A stretch of 64,000 nt of DNA from positions 1 to 64,000 of the forward strand of contig NZ_JBMSDZ010000002.1 of the NCBI RefSeq assembly GCF_049445995.1, written 5' to 3'. Positions 9,218 through 18,664 of this stretch are shown here, piece after piece (positions within the stretch are counted from its first letter, which is position 1; each line of letters starts with the position of its first letter). The notes under the pieces were generated by a model. The model saw nothing but the letters and a program-made list of their open reading frames with translations, was not told where the DNA came from and made no database searches. The stretch comes from Dyella_A sp049445995 (GTDB lineage Bacteria > Pseudomonadota > Gammaproteobacteria > Xanthomonadales > Rhodanobacteraceae). The position numbers and the translations under genes were made by a program.

Positions 9218-10117
9218 CTAGGCGCTGGTAACCCTGATCTGTCCGGATCAAAGGTCTCAAAAGGACCGCCATCCTTGACTACTCATAAGCGCTCCCCCCG
9301 GACTTGTGATGTGGTCGCTTTCACCGCGTTGCTTGGCTACGCGATCGCCGACAAACGTCGTTATCGAATGGCTGTTCCACTGCCTGGAAAAGCCTTTCGA
9401 AAGCGACAGGAGAGCGAGTGGAGGGGCGGCACTGTGCCACCAGGCTTTACGGCTTCGGCCAACACCCGTCGTGCTGACACGCGAGATACCCTTCACTTGG
9501 CCAATGCGCGCCTGCACTACCGCCTGCATGCATCGCGCCCAACGCTCCGGATATCCGGTGCCACTATCGGGTCCGGGCTCGCCTGCTTCAAATGTGCATT
9601 CGGCTCGCGCGAACTTCTCCCACGCAGCTTGCGCCACAGCCAGCATCACCACTGCGACGAGGCTGAGCAGGCACTTCCAGGCAGAGCTTTGGTCTGTGTA
9701 ATTCCCTGCAGAGCGCCTGACCGGGGCACGAGTGCAATCATCTGGCGAGACACCTGACTCCTGTCTTGGAGAGAACGAGGGCGAGTGTGGCCGAAGTCGG
9801 GACGCTTTGCGGATCATCGAGCTATTCCATGCTGGCGGGCTTCCAGGATACGAATGATGCTCCTCAATCCGGGAGGTGTGGCGTCGAGAACGGTCGGCAT
9901 CGTGGCAAGGAGTGGCGAGAGCGTGGCACAGCGCTGGTCAGTGCACGCGGCCATCCCCCAGCTCTTCCCGACGCCTCATACTTGATTTGTTCCGGCATGC
10001 GCGAGCGCGTGCGCGCGGATGAGGCCTGATCCAAAGCATCGAGTTGGACGCGTCTCGCGACCTGCGATGCGCCCACGCTAAGCTCGTCGTTTGGTTTTTC
10101 ATCTTCCGGGAGCACCC
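9218..10117. other. Gene-poor, less GC-rich islet between alr and radA
   Basis: About 900 bases with visibly lower G+C than the flanks and no gene I can support. Several frames of 60-190 codons are open on both strands. The best candidate is on the minus strand at 9257-9817, with a signal-like hydrophobic run near codons 50-65 (LLSLVAVVMLAVAQAA) followed by ECTFEAGEPGPDSGTG; it resembles no family I know and lacks a convincing start. I read the stretch as decayed or horizontally acquired DNA between two normally neighbouring genes. The last 40 bases carry the radA upstream region. Confidence 0.5.
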
Positions 10118-11497
<1,380 letters not shown>

Positions 11498-11504
11498 AGC
11501 CCAT

Positions 11505-11588
11505 GTAGGAGCGCACCCTGTGCGCGAATGCTCTTGGCTTTGCTGTCGATCAGGAGCAAGAGCATTCGCGCACTGGGTGCGCTCCTAC
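11505..11588. repeat. Repeat family B (REP-like palindrome), copy 1
   Basis: GTAGGAGCGCACCCTGTGCG opens the left arm (11505-11535), and the right arm (11558-11588) is its reverse complement with one or two mismatches, giving a hairpin with a 22-base loop. It lies between radA and the purU remnant. The same core recurs inside hrpA at 51227-51299. The right arm provides the TAG that ends the purU remnant. Confidence 0.85.
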
Positions 11589-11798
11589 GGGGAAAACACC
11601 ACCGTCTTGCGGCCGTCGATCAGCACGCGGTCGTCCAGCACCAGCCGCATGAAGAACTGCCCGGCTGCACGCTGTCGAACTGCTGCGCCTCAAGGATGTT
11701 GCTGCCCTGCGCGGCGAGGTGGCTGGACACGGCGCCGACGATGCCGGGGCGGTCGGGCAGGACAGGGTGAGCACGAACTGCGCTGCGTCCCCGCTCAT
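11585..11798 (-). pseudogene. purU: Remnant of formyltetrahydrofolate deformylase
   Basis: PurU hydrolyses 10-formyl-THF to formate and THF. Reading leftwards from the ATG at 11798 and allowing two one-base gaps, the product runs MSGDAAQFVLTLSCPDRPG, then the ACT domain up to QFFMRLVL, and passes straight to DDRVLIDGRKTVVF, which is the usual PurU C-terminus. About 200 residues including the formyltransferase-like catalytic domain are therefore missing. The gaps lie in CCC (near 11751) and GGGC (near 11669), each one C short. The stop is provided by the adjacent family B repeat. A non-functional relic; the internal deletion is real whatever the status of the one-base gaps. Confidence 0.75.
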
Positions 11799-11799
11799 G

Positions 11800-12597
11800 T
11801 CACAGGCCCCGGTGCAGCACCAGTTCCAGCACCGCCTTGGTGCCGAAGAACGCCAGCACCAGCAGCGCCATGCCCGACAACGTGAGGTTCACCGCGCGGC
11901 GCCCGCGCCAGCCGTGCTTCCAGCGGCCGTAGAGCAGGGCGCCGAAGATCAGCCAGGCGATGATCGACAGCACTGTCTTGTGCACCAGGTGTTGGCCGAA
12001 CAGGTTGTCGACGAACAGAGTGCCGGTGACAAGGGTCAGGGTGAGCAGCGCGAAGCCGGCGCCGATCAGCTGGAACAGCAGGGTTTCGGTAAGTGTCAGC
12101 GGCGGCAGCGCGCGCAGCCACGGGCCGAACTGGCGATGGCGCAGGCCGCGTTCCTGCACCGCCAGGCCGATCGCCATCACCGCCGCGATCGACAGCACGC
12201 TGAAGGCGAGCAGGGCCACGGTGACGTGCAGCTTGATCTGCCAGTCCATCGGCTGCGGCAGCGTGGGCGGGGCGAGGAATCCGTCCACCGCCACCAGCAG
12301 TGCGGACAGCGGGAACACGATCACCCCCAGCGCCGCCACCGGGCGGGAGAGATTCACCAGCAGGGTCAGCGCGGACACCACGCAGGCCACCAGCGACAGT
12401 GCGGCGAAGAAGTGCAAGTCCAGTGCGCCGCGGTGCATGCCCAGCAGGATCGCCGCGTGCAGCAGCACGGCGAGCGCGCCGACGGCCAGCGGCCAGCGGC
12501 CGGTCGGTCGGTTGTCCCCGAGCAGCGGCCAGGCCAGCGCACCGGCCGCGGCAAGGTAGAGGACGATGGCGAGGGTGCTGAGGACGGGAAGCATCAT
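11800..12597 (-). CDS. Cytochrome c assembly-type membrane protein (CcsA/YpjD family)
   Basis: A 265-residue integral membrane protein with about eight hydrophobic segments, of the PF01578 (CcsA/HemX/YpjD) family. Two His in the family's conserved places are seen (KLHVTVALLAFS and GQHLVHKTVLSIIAW), consistent with haem handling, but no WxWD haem motif is seen. It is divergent from ffh, the same arrangement as ypjD (corE) and ffh in enterics, which supports orthology to YpjD rather than to a dedicated Ccs system. Two adjacent ATGs (12597 and 12594) are possible starts. Function remains uncertain. Confidence 0.85.
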   Translation of the reverse strand: MMLPVLSTLAIVLYLAAAGALAWPLLGDNRPTGRWPLAVGALAVLLHAAILLGMHRGALDLHFFAALSLVACVVSALTLLVNLSRPVAALGVIVFPLSALLVAVDGFLAPPTLPQPMDWQIKLHVTVALLAFSVLSIAAVMAIGLAVQERGLRHRQFGPWLRALPPLTLTETLLFQLIGAGFALLTLTLVTGTLFVDNLFGQHLVHKTVLSIIAWLIFGALLYGRWKHGWRGRRAVNLTLSGMALLVLAFFGTKAVLELVLHRGL

Positions 12598-12704
12598 GGC
12601 CGGGCAGTGTCGCACAGCGTCCGGCGCCATTGCAGGGGCTTCATTCGCCGGCAAGGAGTGCCGCTGGCTATAATCGGCGACTTTCCGCGCCACGGTTTCC
12701 ACCC

Positions 12705-14087
12705 ATGTTCGAGTCGCTCAGCCAACGCCTGTCCGCCACCGTCAACCGCCTGCGCGGTCGCGGCCGGCTGACCGAGGAAAACATCCGCGAGTCGCTGCGC
12801 GAGGTGCGCATCGCGCTGCTCGAGGCCGACGTGGCGCTGCCGGTGGTGCAGGCGCTGATCGAGCGGGTCAAGGTGCGTGCGGTCGGCCAGGAAGTGCTCA
12901 AGAGCCTGTCGCCCGGCCAGGCGCTGGTGAAGGTGGTCAGCGACGAGCTGACCGCGGTGATGGGCACGGTCAACACCGAGCTCAACCTCGCCCAGACGCC
13001 GCCGGCGGTGGTGCTGATGGCCGGCCTGCAGGGCGCCGGCAAGACCACCACGGTGGGCAAGCTGGCGCGCTTCCTGGTCGAGCGCAAGAAGAAGCGCGTG
13101 ATGGTGGTCAGCTGCGACGTCTACCGCCCCGCGGCGATCGAGCAGCTGCGCACGCTGGCCGAGCAGGTCGGGGTGAGCTTCTTTCCCTCCGCGGCTGGCC
13201 AGAATCCGATCGATATCGCCAAGGCCGCGATCGCGGCGGCGCGCCGCGAGGTGATCGACGTGCTGCTGGTCGATACCGCCGGCCGCCTCAGCATCGACCA
13301 GGCGATGATGGACGAGATCAAGGCGCTGCATGCCGCGATCACCCCGGTCGAGACGCTGTTCGTGGTCGACGCGATGACCGGCCAGGACGCGGCCAATACC
13401 GCCAAGGCCTTCGCCGAGGCGCTGCCGCTGACCGGCGTGGTGCTGACCAAGACCGACGGCGACGCCCGCGGCGGTGCGGCGCTGTCGGTGCGCTACGTGA
13501 CCGGTCGGCCGATCAAGTTCCTGGGTGCGGGCGAGAAGCTCGATGCGCTGGAGCCGTTCCACCCCGATCGCGTCGCGCAGCGCATTCTCGGCATGGGCGA
13601 CGTGCTGTCGCTGGTCGAGGAGGTCGAGCGCAAGGTCGACCAGGAAAAGGCGCAGAAGCTCGCCACCAAGGTGATGAAGGGCAAGCGCTTCGACCTGAAC
13701 GACATGCGCGACCAGCTCGAGCAGATGAACAACATGGGCGGCCTGGCCGGCCTGATGGACAAGCTGCCGGGCATGGCCAGCGTGCCGGACAGCGTCAAGT
13801 CCAAGGTCAACGACAACGAGCTCAAGCGCATGGTTGCGATCATCCAGTCGATGACCAAGAAAGAGCGCCGCCACCCGGATCTGCTCAACGGCTCGCGCCG
13901 CGCCCGCGTGGCCCGCGGCTCGGGCACCCAGCCGGCTGACGTCAACCGCCTGCTCAAGCAGTACATGCAGATGGAAAAGATGATGTCCAAGCTGGCCAAG
14001 GGCGGCAGCAAGGGCCTGCTGCGGCAGATGCGCGGCGCCATGAAGGGCATGGGTGGCATGGGCGGCGGGTTTCCGCCGATGCGCTGA
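12705..14087 (+). CDS. ffh: Signal recognition particle protein Ffh
   Basis: SRP GTPase that binds 4.5S RNA and signal sequences and docks on FtsY for membrane targeting. The 460-residue protein has an N-domain (LTEENIRESLREVRIALLEADV), G1 GLQGAGKTTT, DTAGR, TKTDGD and GAGEKLDALEPF, then a Met-rich M domain ending in GGMGGGFPPMR. The frame runs upstream to 12630; MFESLSQRL at 12705 is the family start. A TATAAT lies at 12669-12674, 30 bases upstream, and is probably the -10 element; no good -35 is seen. Confidence 0.97.
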   Translation: MFESLSQRLSATVNRLRGRGRLTEENIRESLREVRIALLEADVALPVVQALIERVKVRAVGQEVLKSLSPGQALVKVVSDELTAVMGTVNTELNLAQTPPAVVLMAGLQGAGKTTTVGKLARFLVERKKKRVMVVSCDVYRPAAIEQLRTLAEQVGVSFFPSAAGQNPIDIAKAAIAAARREVIDVLLVDTAGRLSIDQAMMDEIKALHAAITPVETLFVVDAMTGQDAANTAKAFAEALPLTGVVLTKTDGDARGGAALSVRYVTGRPIKFLGAGEKLDALEPFHPDRVAQRILGMGDVLSLVEEVERKVDQEKAQKLATKVMKGKRFDLNDMRDQLEQMNNMGGLAGLMDKLPGMASVPDSVKSKVNDNELKRMVAIIQSMTKKERRHPDLLNGSRRARVARGSGTQPADVNRLLKQYMQMEKMMSKLAKGGSKGLLRQMRGAMKGMGGMGGGFPPMR

Positions 14088-14144
14088 TTAACCGGGGTAT
14101 CCCGCGGTCGTCGACCCCGCGCCCCGATTCAGCTACAGCGCGAA

Positions 14145-14224
14145 CGTCATCCCCGCGAAAGCGGGGATCCATTGTGCTCTTGGCACCAAAGTCAAAATGG
14201 GTCCCCGCTTTCGCGGGGATGACG
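14145..14224. repeat. Repeat family E, copy 1 (GTCATCCCCGC type palindrome)
   Basis: CGTCATCCCCGCGAAAGCGG opens the left arm (14145-14170) and the right arm (14200-14224) is its reverse complement, a stem of about 25 bp. It lies between ffh and rpsP. Such palindromes are widespread in many proteobacteria. Shorter relatives lie at 20389-20415 and 48740-48777. Confidence 0.8.
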
Positions 14225-14366
14225 CTCGCTTCGTTGTCAGGTGATCCGCGGTGCGCTGCCCCCCCCAAGGGCTTCCCTTTTACCGAAAATCCACTAAAAT
14301 GCCGCGTTTACCGCGCACGGTCTCGTGCGTGCGGCCGGCGATTCCGGCAACTCTGGAGCTTTTACT

Positions 14367-14621
14367 ATGGTCAAGATTCGTCTTTCGCGCGGTGGCGCCA
14401 AGGGCCGTCCGTTCTACCACGTCGTCGTGACCGACCAGCGCAGCAAGCGCGACGGCCGCAACATCGAGAGCGTGGGCTTCTACAACCCGGTCGCGGCGGG
14501 CAAGGACAAGCGCCTTGAGCTCAACGTCGAGCGCGTCAGGGAGTGGGTCGGCAAGGGTGCGCAGTTGACCGACAAGGTCGCCGCCCTCGTGAAGGAAGCC
14601 GGCAAGCAGCAGGCGGCCTGA
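14367..14621 (+). CDS. rpsP: 30S ribosomal protein S16
   Basis: Early-assembling 30S protein. The 84-residue product starts MVKIRLSRGGAKGRPFYHVV and has the conserved DGRNIESVGFYNP. CTGGAG lies upstream of the ATG. A TAAAAT at 14295-14300 is a likely -10 element about 65 bases upstream. It heads the conserved operon rpsP-rimM-trmD-rplS. Confidence 0.97.
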   Translation: MVKIRLSRGGAKGRPFYHVVVTDQRSKRDGRNIESVGFYNPVAAGKDKRLELNVERVREWVGKGAQLTDKVAALVKEAGKQQAA

Positions 14622-14623
14622 GC

Positions 14624-15139
14624 GTGACGGCAGCCGGTCGACGCGTCCTGATGGGACGCATCGTCGGGCTGTACGGCGTGCAGGGCTGGCTCAAGATCGA
14701 GTCCTGGTCCGAGCCCCGCACGCGGATTTTCGATTACCAGCCCTGGCAGCTCTCCGCGGCGCCGGGCGAAATGATCGAGGTGACTGGCATCAAGGGCCGT
14801 CCACAGGGCAAGGGGCTGGTCTGCTTCCTGCCCGGCGTGGATACCCGGGAAAAGGCCGCGGCGCTGGTGGGGCAGGACATCTTTGTCGCCCGCGAACTGC
14901 TGCCGCCGCCCGGCGAGGATGAGTATTACTGGGTCGACCTCGAAGGGCTTGAGGTTGTCACCACCGAAGGCGTCGCGTTGGGTCGGGTCACGCACCTGTT
15001 CGCCACCGGCGCCAACGACGTGGTGGTGATGCGGGACGGCGAGCGCGAGCGGCTGATCCCCTTCATCCAGGGCAGTTACGTGCGATCGGTGGATCTGCAG
15101 GCCGGGCGCATGGTGGTGGACTGGGATCCCGAATTCTGA
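14624..15139 (+). CDS. rimM: Ribosome maturation factor RimM
   Basis: Assists 30S head assembly and 16S rRNA processing by binding S19. The 171-residue protein has the N-terminal RimM domain (RRVLMGRIVGLYGVQGWLKI) and a C-terminal PRC barrel (EYYWVDLEGLEV ... RLIPFI). The start is the GTG at 14624, two bases after the rpsP stop; an earlier ATG in frame at 14543 lies within rpsP and is unlikely. Tight coupling to rpsP. Confidence 0.95.
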   Translation: MTAAGRRVLMGRIVGLYGVQGWLKIESWSEPRTRIFDYQPWQLSAAPGEMIEVTGIKGRPQGKGLVCFLPGVDTREKAAALVGQDIFVARELLPPPGEDEYYWVDLEGLEVVTTEGVALGRVTHLFATGANDVVVMRDGERERLIPFIQGSYVRSVDLQAGRMVVDWDPEF

Positions 15140-15173
15140 GCCCGCGGACCGCCGCTCGGAAGTGGAGGATCTG

Positions 15174-15935
15174 ATGCGCATCGATGTCGTCACGCTGTTT
15201 CCCGACTTCATGCTCCAGTGCGCCGCCGTCGGCGTGGTGGGACGCGCGCAGCAGCGCGAGCTGTTGCAGGTGGAAACCTGGAACCCGCGCGACTACGCCA
15301 GCGACAATTACCGTACCGTGGACGGCCGCACCTGCGGTGGCGGACCCGGCATGGTGATGCTGATCGAGCCTCTGCGCGCGGCCCTCGGGGCGATGCGCGA
15401 GGCGGCACCGGAACCGGTGCACGTGATTTACCTCAGTCCGCAGGGAGCGCGGCTGACGCAGGGCCGGGTGGAATCGCTGGCAAAGCTGCCGCGGATCGCC
15501 CTGCTGTGCGGACGATACGAAGGTGTGGACGAGCGTCTGCTGGCGCACGAGGTCGACGAGGAGCTCTCCATCGGCGATTATGTGCTGTCCGGTGGCGAGC
15601 TGGGCGCCGCGGTGGTCATCGATGCCGTGGGCCGCTTGCAGGACGGTGCGTTGAACGACGCGCAGTCGGCGCAGCAGGATTCGTTCTCGGACGGCCTGCT
15701 GGATTGCCCGCACTACACCAAGCCGGTGCATGACGCACTGGGTGACGTGCCGGCGGTGCTGCTGTCCGGTGACCACGCGGCGATCCGCCGCTGGCGCCTG
15801 AAGCAGTCGCTGGGACGAACCTGGCTGCGCCGTCCCGACCTGCTGGCGCGACGGACCCTGGATGCAGAGTCCGCCGCGCTGCTGGACGAATTCCGCCGCG
15901 ACTATCTGCGGCACAACGATGCGGCCAACGCGTGA
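15174..15935 (+). CDS. trmD: tRNA (guanine37-N1)-methyltransferase TrmD
   Basis: Makes m1G37 in tRNAs reading CNN codons, preventing frameshifts. The 253-residue SPOUT enzyme begins MRIDVVTLFPDF and has the trefoil-knot SAM site with LLCGRYEGVDERL, GDYVLSGGE, and the RTCGGGPGMVM segment. GTGGAGGA precedes the ATG at 15174; an in-frame GTG 12 bases earlier is part of this ribosome site. Third gene of the rpsP operon. Confidence 0.97.
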   Translation: MRIDVVTLFPDFMLQCAAVGVVGRAQQRELLQVETWNPRDYASDNYRTVDGRTCGGGPGMVMLIEPLRAALGAMREAAPEPVHVIYLSPQGARLTQGRVESLAKLPRIALLCGRYEGVDERLLAHEVDEELSIGDYVLSGGELGAAVVIDAVGRLQDGALNDAQSAQQDSFSDGLLDCPHYTKPVHDALGDVPAVLLSGDHAAIRRWRLKQSLGRTWLRRPDLLARRTLDAESAALLDEFRRDYLRHNDAANA

Positions 15936-15967
15936 CCGCAGTTATTGCATTTGACACAGGTGTTGCC

Positions 15968-16363
15968 ATGAACAAGATCATCGAACAGTTCGAATCCGAG
16001 CAGATCACCCGCCAGCTGCCGGACTTCGGCCCCGGCGACACCGTGGTGGTCAACGTCAAGGTGAAGGAAGGCAACCGCGAGCGCGTGCAGGCGTTCGAGG
16101 GCGTCGTCATCGCCAAGCGCAACCGCGGCCTGCATTCGGCCTTCACCGTGCGCAAGATCTCGCACGGCACCGGCGTGGAGCGCGTGTTCCAGGCGCACAG
16201 CCCGACCATCGAATCGGTCAGCGTGAAGCGCAAGGGCAAGGTGCGCGGCGCCAAGCTGTACTACCTGCGCAACCTCGAGGGCAAGGCCGCGCGCATCAAG
16301 GAAGACATCGCCGCCGCCGCGGCCGCGAAGGCGGCCTCGAAGGCCGCTGCCGCCGCCGAGTAA
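15968..16363 (+). CDS. rplS: 50S ribosomal protein L19
   Basis: L19 lies at the subunit interface in the 50S. The 131-residue protein starts MNKIIEQFESEQI and has the signature GVVIAKRNRGLHSAFTVRKI. The Ala/Lys-rich C-terminal tail is a little longer than in E. coli (115). Last gene of the operon and followed at once by a terminator. Confidence 0.97.
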   Translation: MNKIIEQFESEQITRQLPDFGPGDTVVVNVKVKEGNRERVQAFEGVVIAKRNRGLHSAFTVRKISHGTGVERVFQAHSPTIESVSVKRKGKVRGAKLYYLRNLEGKAARIKEDIAAAAAAKAASKAAAAAE

Positions 16364-16384
16364 TTCAGCCCAGGCAGGGCAGGG

Positions 16385-16419
16385 AAAAAGCCGCGGAGGG
16401 CAACCTCTGCGGCTTTTTG
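16385..16419 (+). terminator. Rho-independent terminator after rplS
   Basis: AAAAAGCCGCGGAGG and CCTCTGCGGCTTTTTG pair with one mismatch around a GCAA loop; the right arm ends in five T. It lies 20 bases after the rplS stop and is the clearest intrinsic terminator in the window. Confidence 0.9.
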
Positions 16420-16476
16420 CTGCGCATCTGTCTGGATTCCGGCGGCGCAATACCGGCAATACCGGTGGATCGAGTC

Positions 16477-16503
16477 AGAGGCTGAGAAAAATTCGACCTC
16501 TCA
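16477..16503 (-). repeat. Repeat family A, solo terminal repeat at the fimX stop
   Basis: AGAGGCTGAGAAAAATTCGA (16477-16496) equals the reverse complement of the right end of the complete element at 29127-29255. On the minus strand it directly follows the fimX stop, which reads TGAGAGG as at the other copies. It appears to be a solo or internally deleted element. Confidence 0.6.
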
Positions 16504-18546
16504 GTTGACCAGCCGCTGCGGCTCCTGCAGGAAGTTGCCCTGCACGAAATCCACGCCGCAGGCGAACAGCAGCGACGTGCTGCTGGCGTCCTCCACCCAT
16601 TCGGCCACGGTGACGCGATTCATCTCGCGTGCCTGGTGGCAGATTTCGGTGATCTTCTTCTGGTTTTCCGGGTGCTGCGGCAGCTGCGCCATGTAGGAGC
16701 GGTCGATCTTCAGGTAGTCCGCGTCCACGTGGGTGAGCAACTGGAACGAGTTGAGGCCCGAGCCGAACTGTTCCAGCGCGAAGCGACCGCCGAGCTTCTT
16801 CCAGCCGGTGACGAATTCCCGCGCGGGGCGCAGCAGCGTCACCACCTTGCTCTCGGTCATTTCCAGCACGATCTGGCCGTTCTTCAGGCCGGCCTTGCGG
16901 ACCAGCTCGCCGAGCCAGGGCAGCAGCGAGGCATCCTGGATCGAGTCGGCGGTGAGCTTGACGAAAAACGTGGTGTGGATGCCCTGGCCGTCGCGCGCGC
17001 GCAGGATCTCGATCGCCTTGTTCAGCACCCAGCGGTCGATCGCCACGCTCAGGCCGTGCTGCTCGGCGATCGGCATGAAGAAGCCCGGCAGTACCTCGCC
17101 CTGCGGGCCGTTCATGCGCAGCAGGATTTCCGAATACTCACCCTCGGCATCCTGCAGGCTGATGGTGTGCTGGTGGTACAGCACGAAACCGTCGTTGGCC
17201 AGCGCCTGCTGCAGCAGCTGCAGCCAGTAGCGCTCGCGCTCGGCGTCGGCCTTCTCACGCGCCGCCGGGTCGTGCACCTCGACGCGACCGCCACCCTGGC
17301 TGAGCGCGTTGCGCAGCGCCTGGTTGGCCTGGTTGAGCAACAGCTCCGCGTTGGCGTTCTTCTCGCCAAGCAGGGCGCCGCCGACACTTGCGGACACAGT
17401 GATGGACCGGTGGCCAAGGTCGAAGATCTCCCTCGCGATGCGCTGCTGCAGGCCGGTGATCCAGGCTTTCACCGCTTCGTCGTTGCGCTCGCGCAGCACC
17501 ACGCCGATGGTGTGCTCCGCCAGCAGGCCGGCCACGTCGTCCGCACCCAGGTCGTTGCCGAGCCGGTGGGCGAAGGCGGCCAGCAGTTCGTCGGCCTTGC
17601 CCATGCCGATGCTGTCGATCAGCCCGTTCCAGTTGTCCGGCTCCACCAGCAGCAGACTCTGGCCCTTGGTGCCCTTGGCCGCGGCACTGACCGCGTCGTC
17701 GATGAATTCCAGCATGCGGGCGCGGTTGTACAGGCCGGTGACCGGGTCGCGCTGCAGCTGTTCGACCAGTTGCGGATCGATCTGCTGGCGGCGGAACACG
17801 ATCTGCAGGCACGGCTCGCCCTCGAACGTGGCGTGGGCGAACTCGACCGTGGCCTGGAAGGTGGAGCCGTCCGCACGGCGCGCCTGCAGCTCGATGTGCT
17901 GCGCGGCCTTCTCTTTGCGCGCATGGCTGCGCAGCAGGTTCTTGAACTCCTCCGCGTCGTTGCTGCTGATGAGATCGAGCACCGGCAGGCAGAGCAGGTC
18001 GTCGTAATCCTCGTAGCCGAAGGTGTCCAGGTAAGCCTTGTTGGCGCGCACGTGCATGCCGTCGTGGACGAAGGCGATCGGATCGGTGGACGAATCCAGC
18101 AGCGCGTCGGCGCGGCGCTCGGATTCGCGCAGGGCCGCCTCCAGCAGGCGCACCTGGCGGCGCGTCTGCAGCGCTTCGTGCTCGCGCTGCAGCACGGTGA
18201 GCAACTGCTTGGGCTGGCTGCGGATGGCGATGCCGCGCACGCCGGCATTGAACAGGTCGGCAGCGATCTGGTTGTCCATTTGCGCCACCAGCGCCACCAG
18301 CGCCAGGTCGCGACCGTGCGCTTCGAGCTGCTGCGACACCTCGCGCACCGGCATCCTTGCCGGGGCCGGGTCGTACAGCACGATGTCCGGTCCCAGCTCG
18401 TCCAGCGCGGCCTGGATCTCCTCGGCGCTGGTCGCCCGCGCGGGCCGCACGGCGATGCCGCCGTTGCGCAGCAGGCTGATGATCTGTTCGGCGTCCTCCA
18501 CCGGAGTCTCGACGAACAGGATCTTGATGACGGAATCTTTTTTCAT
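16501..18546 (-). CDS. fimX: FimX-like degenerate GGDEF-EAL c-di-GMP effector
   Basis: Regulator of type IV pilus assembly that senses c-di-GMP in P. aeruginosa and Xanthomonas. The 681-residue protein has the FimX order: degenerate receiver (about 1-125), PAS (about 155-270), GGDEF (about 275-420), EAL (about 430-680). The GGDEF site is replaced by AEHTI, EAL by EIL, and the catalytic DDFG by EQFG, so neither synthesis nor hydrolysis is expected, while c-di-GMP binding by the EAL fold is likely. The start is the ATG at 18546; the frame is open further but homology begins at MKKDSVIKILFVE. It lies 118 bases after epmB on the same strand. No pil genes are nearby. Confidence 0.82.
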   Translation of the reverse strand: MKKDSVIKILFVETPVEDAEQIISLLRNGGIAVRPARATSAEEIQAALDELGPDIVLYDPAPARMPVREVSQQLEAHGRDLALVALVAQMDNQIAADLFNAGVRGIAIRSQPKQLLTVLQREHEALQTRRQVRLLEAALRESERRADALLDSSTDPIAFVHDGMHVRANKAYLDTFGYEDYDDLLCLPVLDLISSNDAEEFKNLLRSHARKEKAAQHIELQARRADGSTFQATVEFAHATFEGEPCLQIVFRRQQIDPQLVEQLQRDPVTGLYNRARMLEFIDDAVSAAAKGTKGQSLLLVEPDNWNGLIDSIGMGKADELLAAFAHRLGNDLGADDVAGLLAEHTIGVVLRERNDEAVKAWITGLQQRIAREIFDLGHRSITVSASVGGALLGEKNANAELLLNQANQALRNALSQGGGRVEVHDPAAREKADAERERYWLQLLQQALANDGFVLYHQHTISLQDAEGEYSEILLRMNGPQGEVLPGFFMPIAEQHGLSVAIDRWVLNKAIEILRARDGQGIHTTFFVKLTADSIQDASLLPWLGELVRKAGLKNGQIVLEMTESKVVTLLRPAREFVTGWKKLGGRFALEQFGSGLNSFQLLTHVDADYLKIDRSYMAQLPQHPENQKKITEICHQAREMNRVTVAEWVEDASSTSLLFACGVDFVQGNFLQEPQRLVN

Positions 18547-18664
18547 GGACACATCAGACGACGGGTGGAGCGCCGGCCGCCGCGTCGAGGGGCACGCGCA
18601 GGACGGGACATAGGCAAGGTTTGTAGCGGATTCCGACACGGCCCGCCAGCGACGGCGTTCGCGA

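Noticed and set aside
9257..9817. Minus-strand frame in the alr-radA islet with a signal-like hydrophobic run
   Set aside because: The run lies about 50 codons after the start, the C-terminal half reads like non-coding DNA, and no family is recognised; mentioned in the islet entry only.
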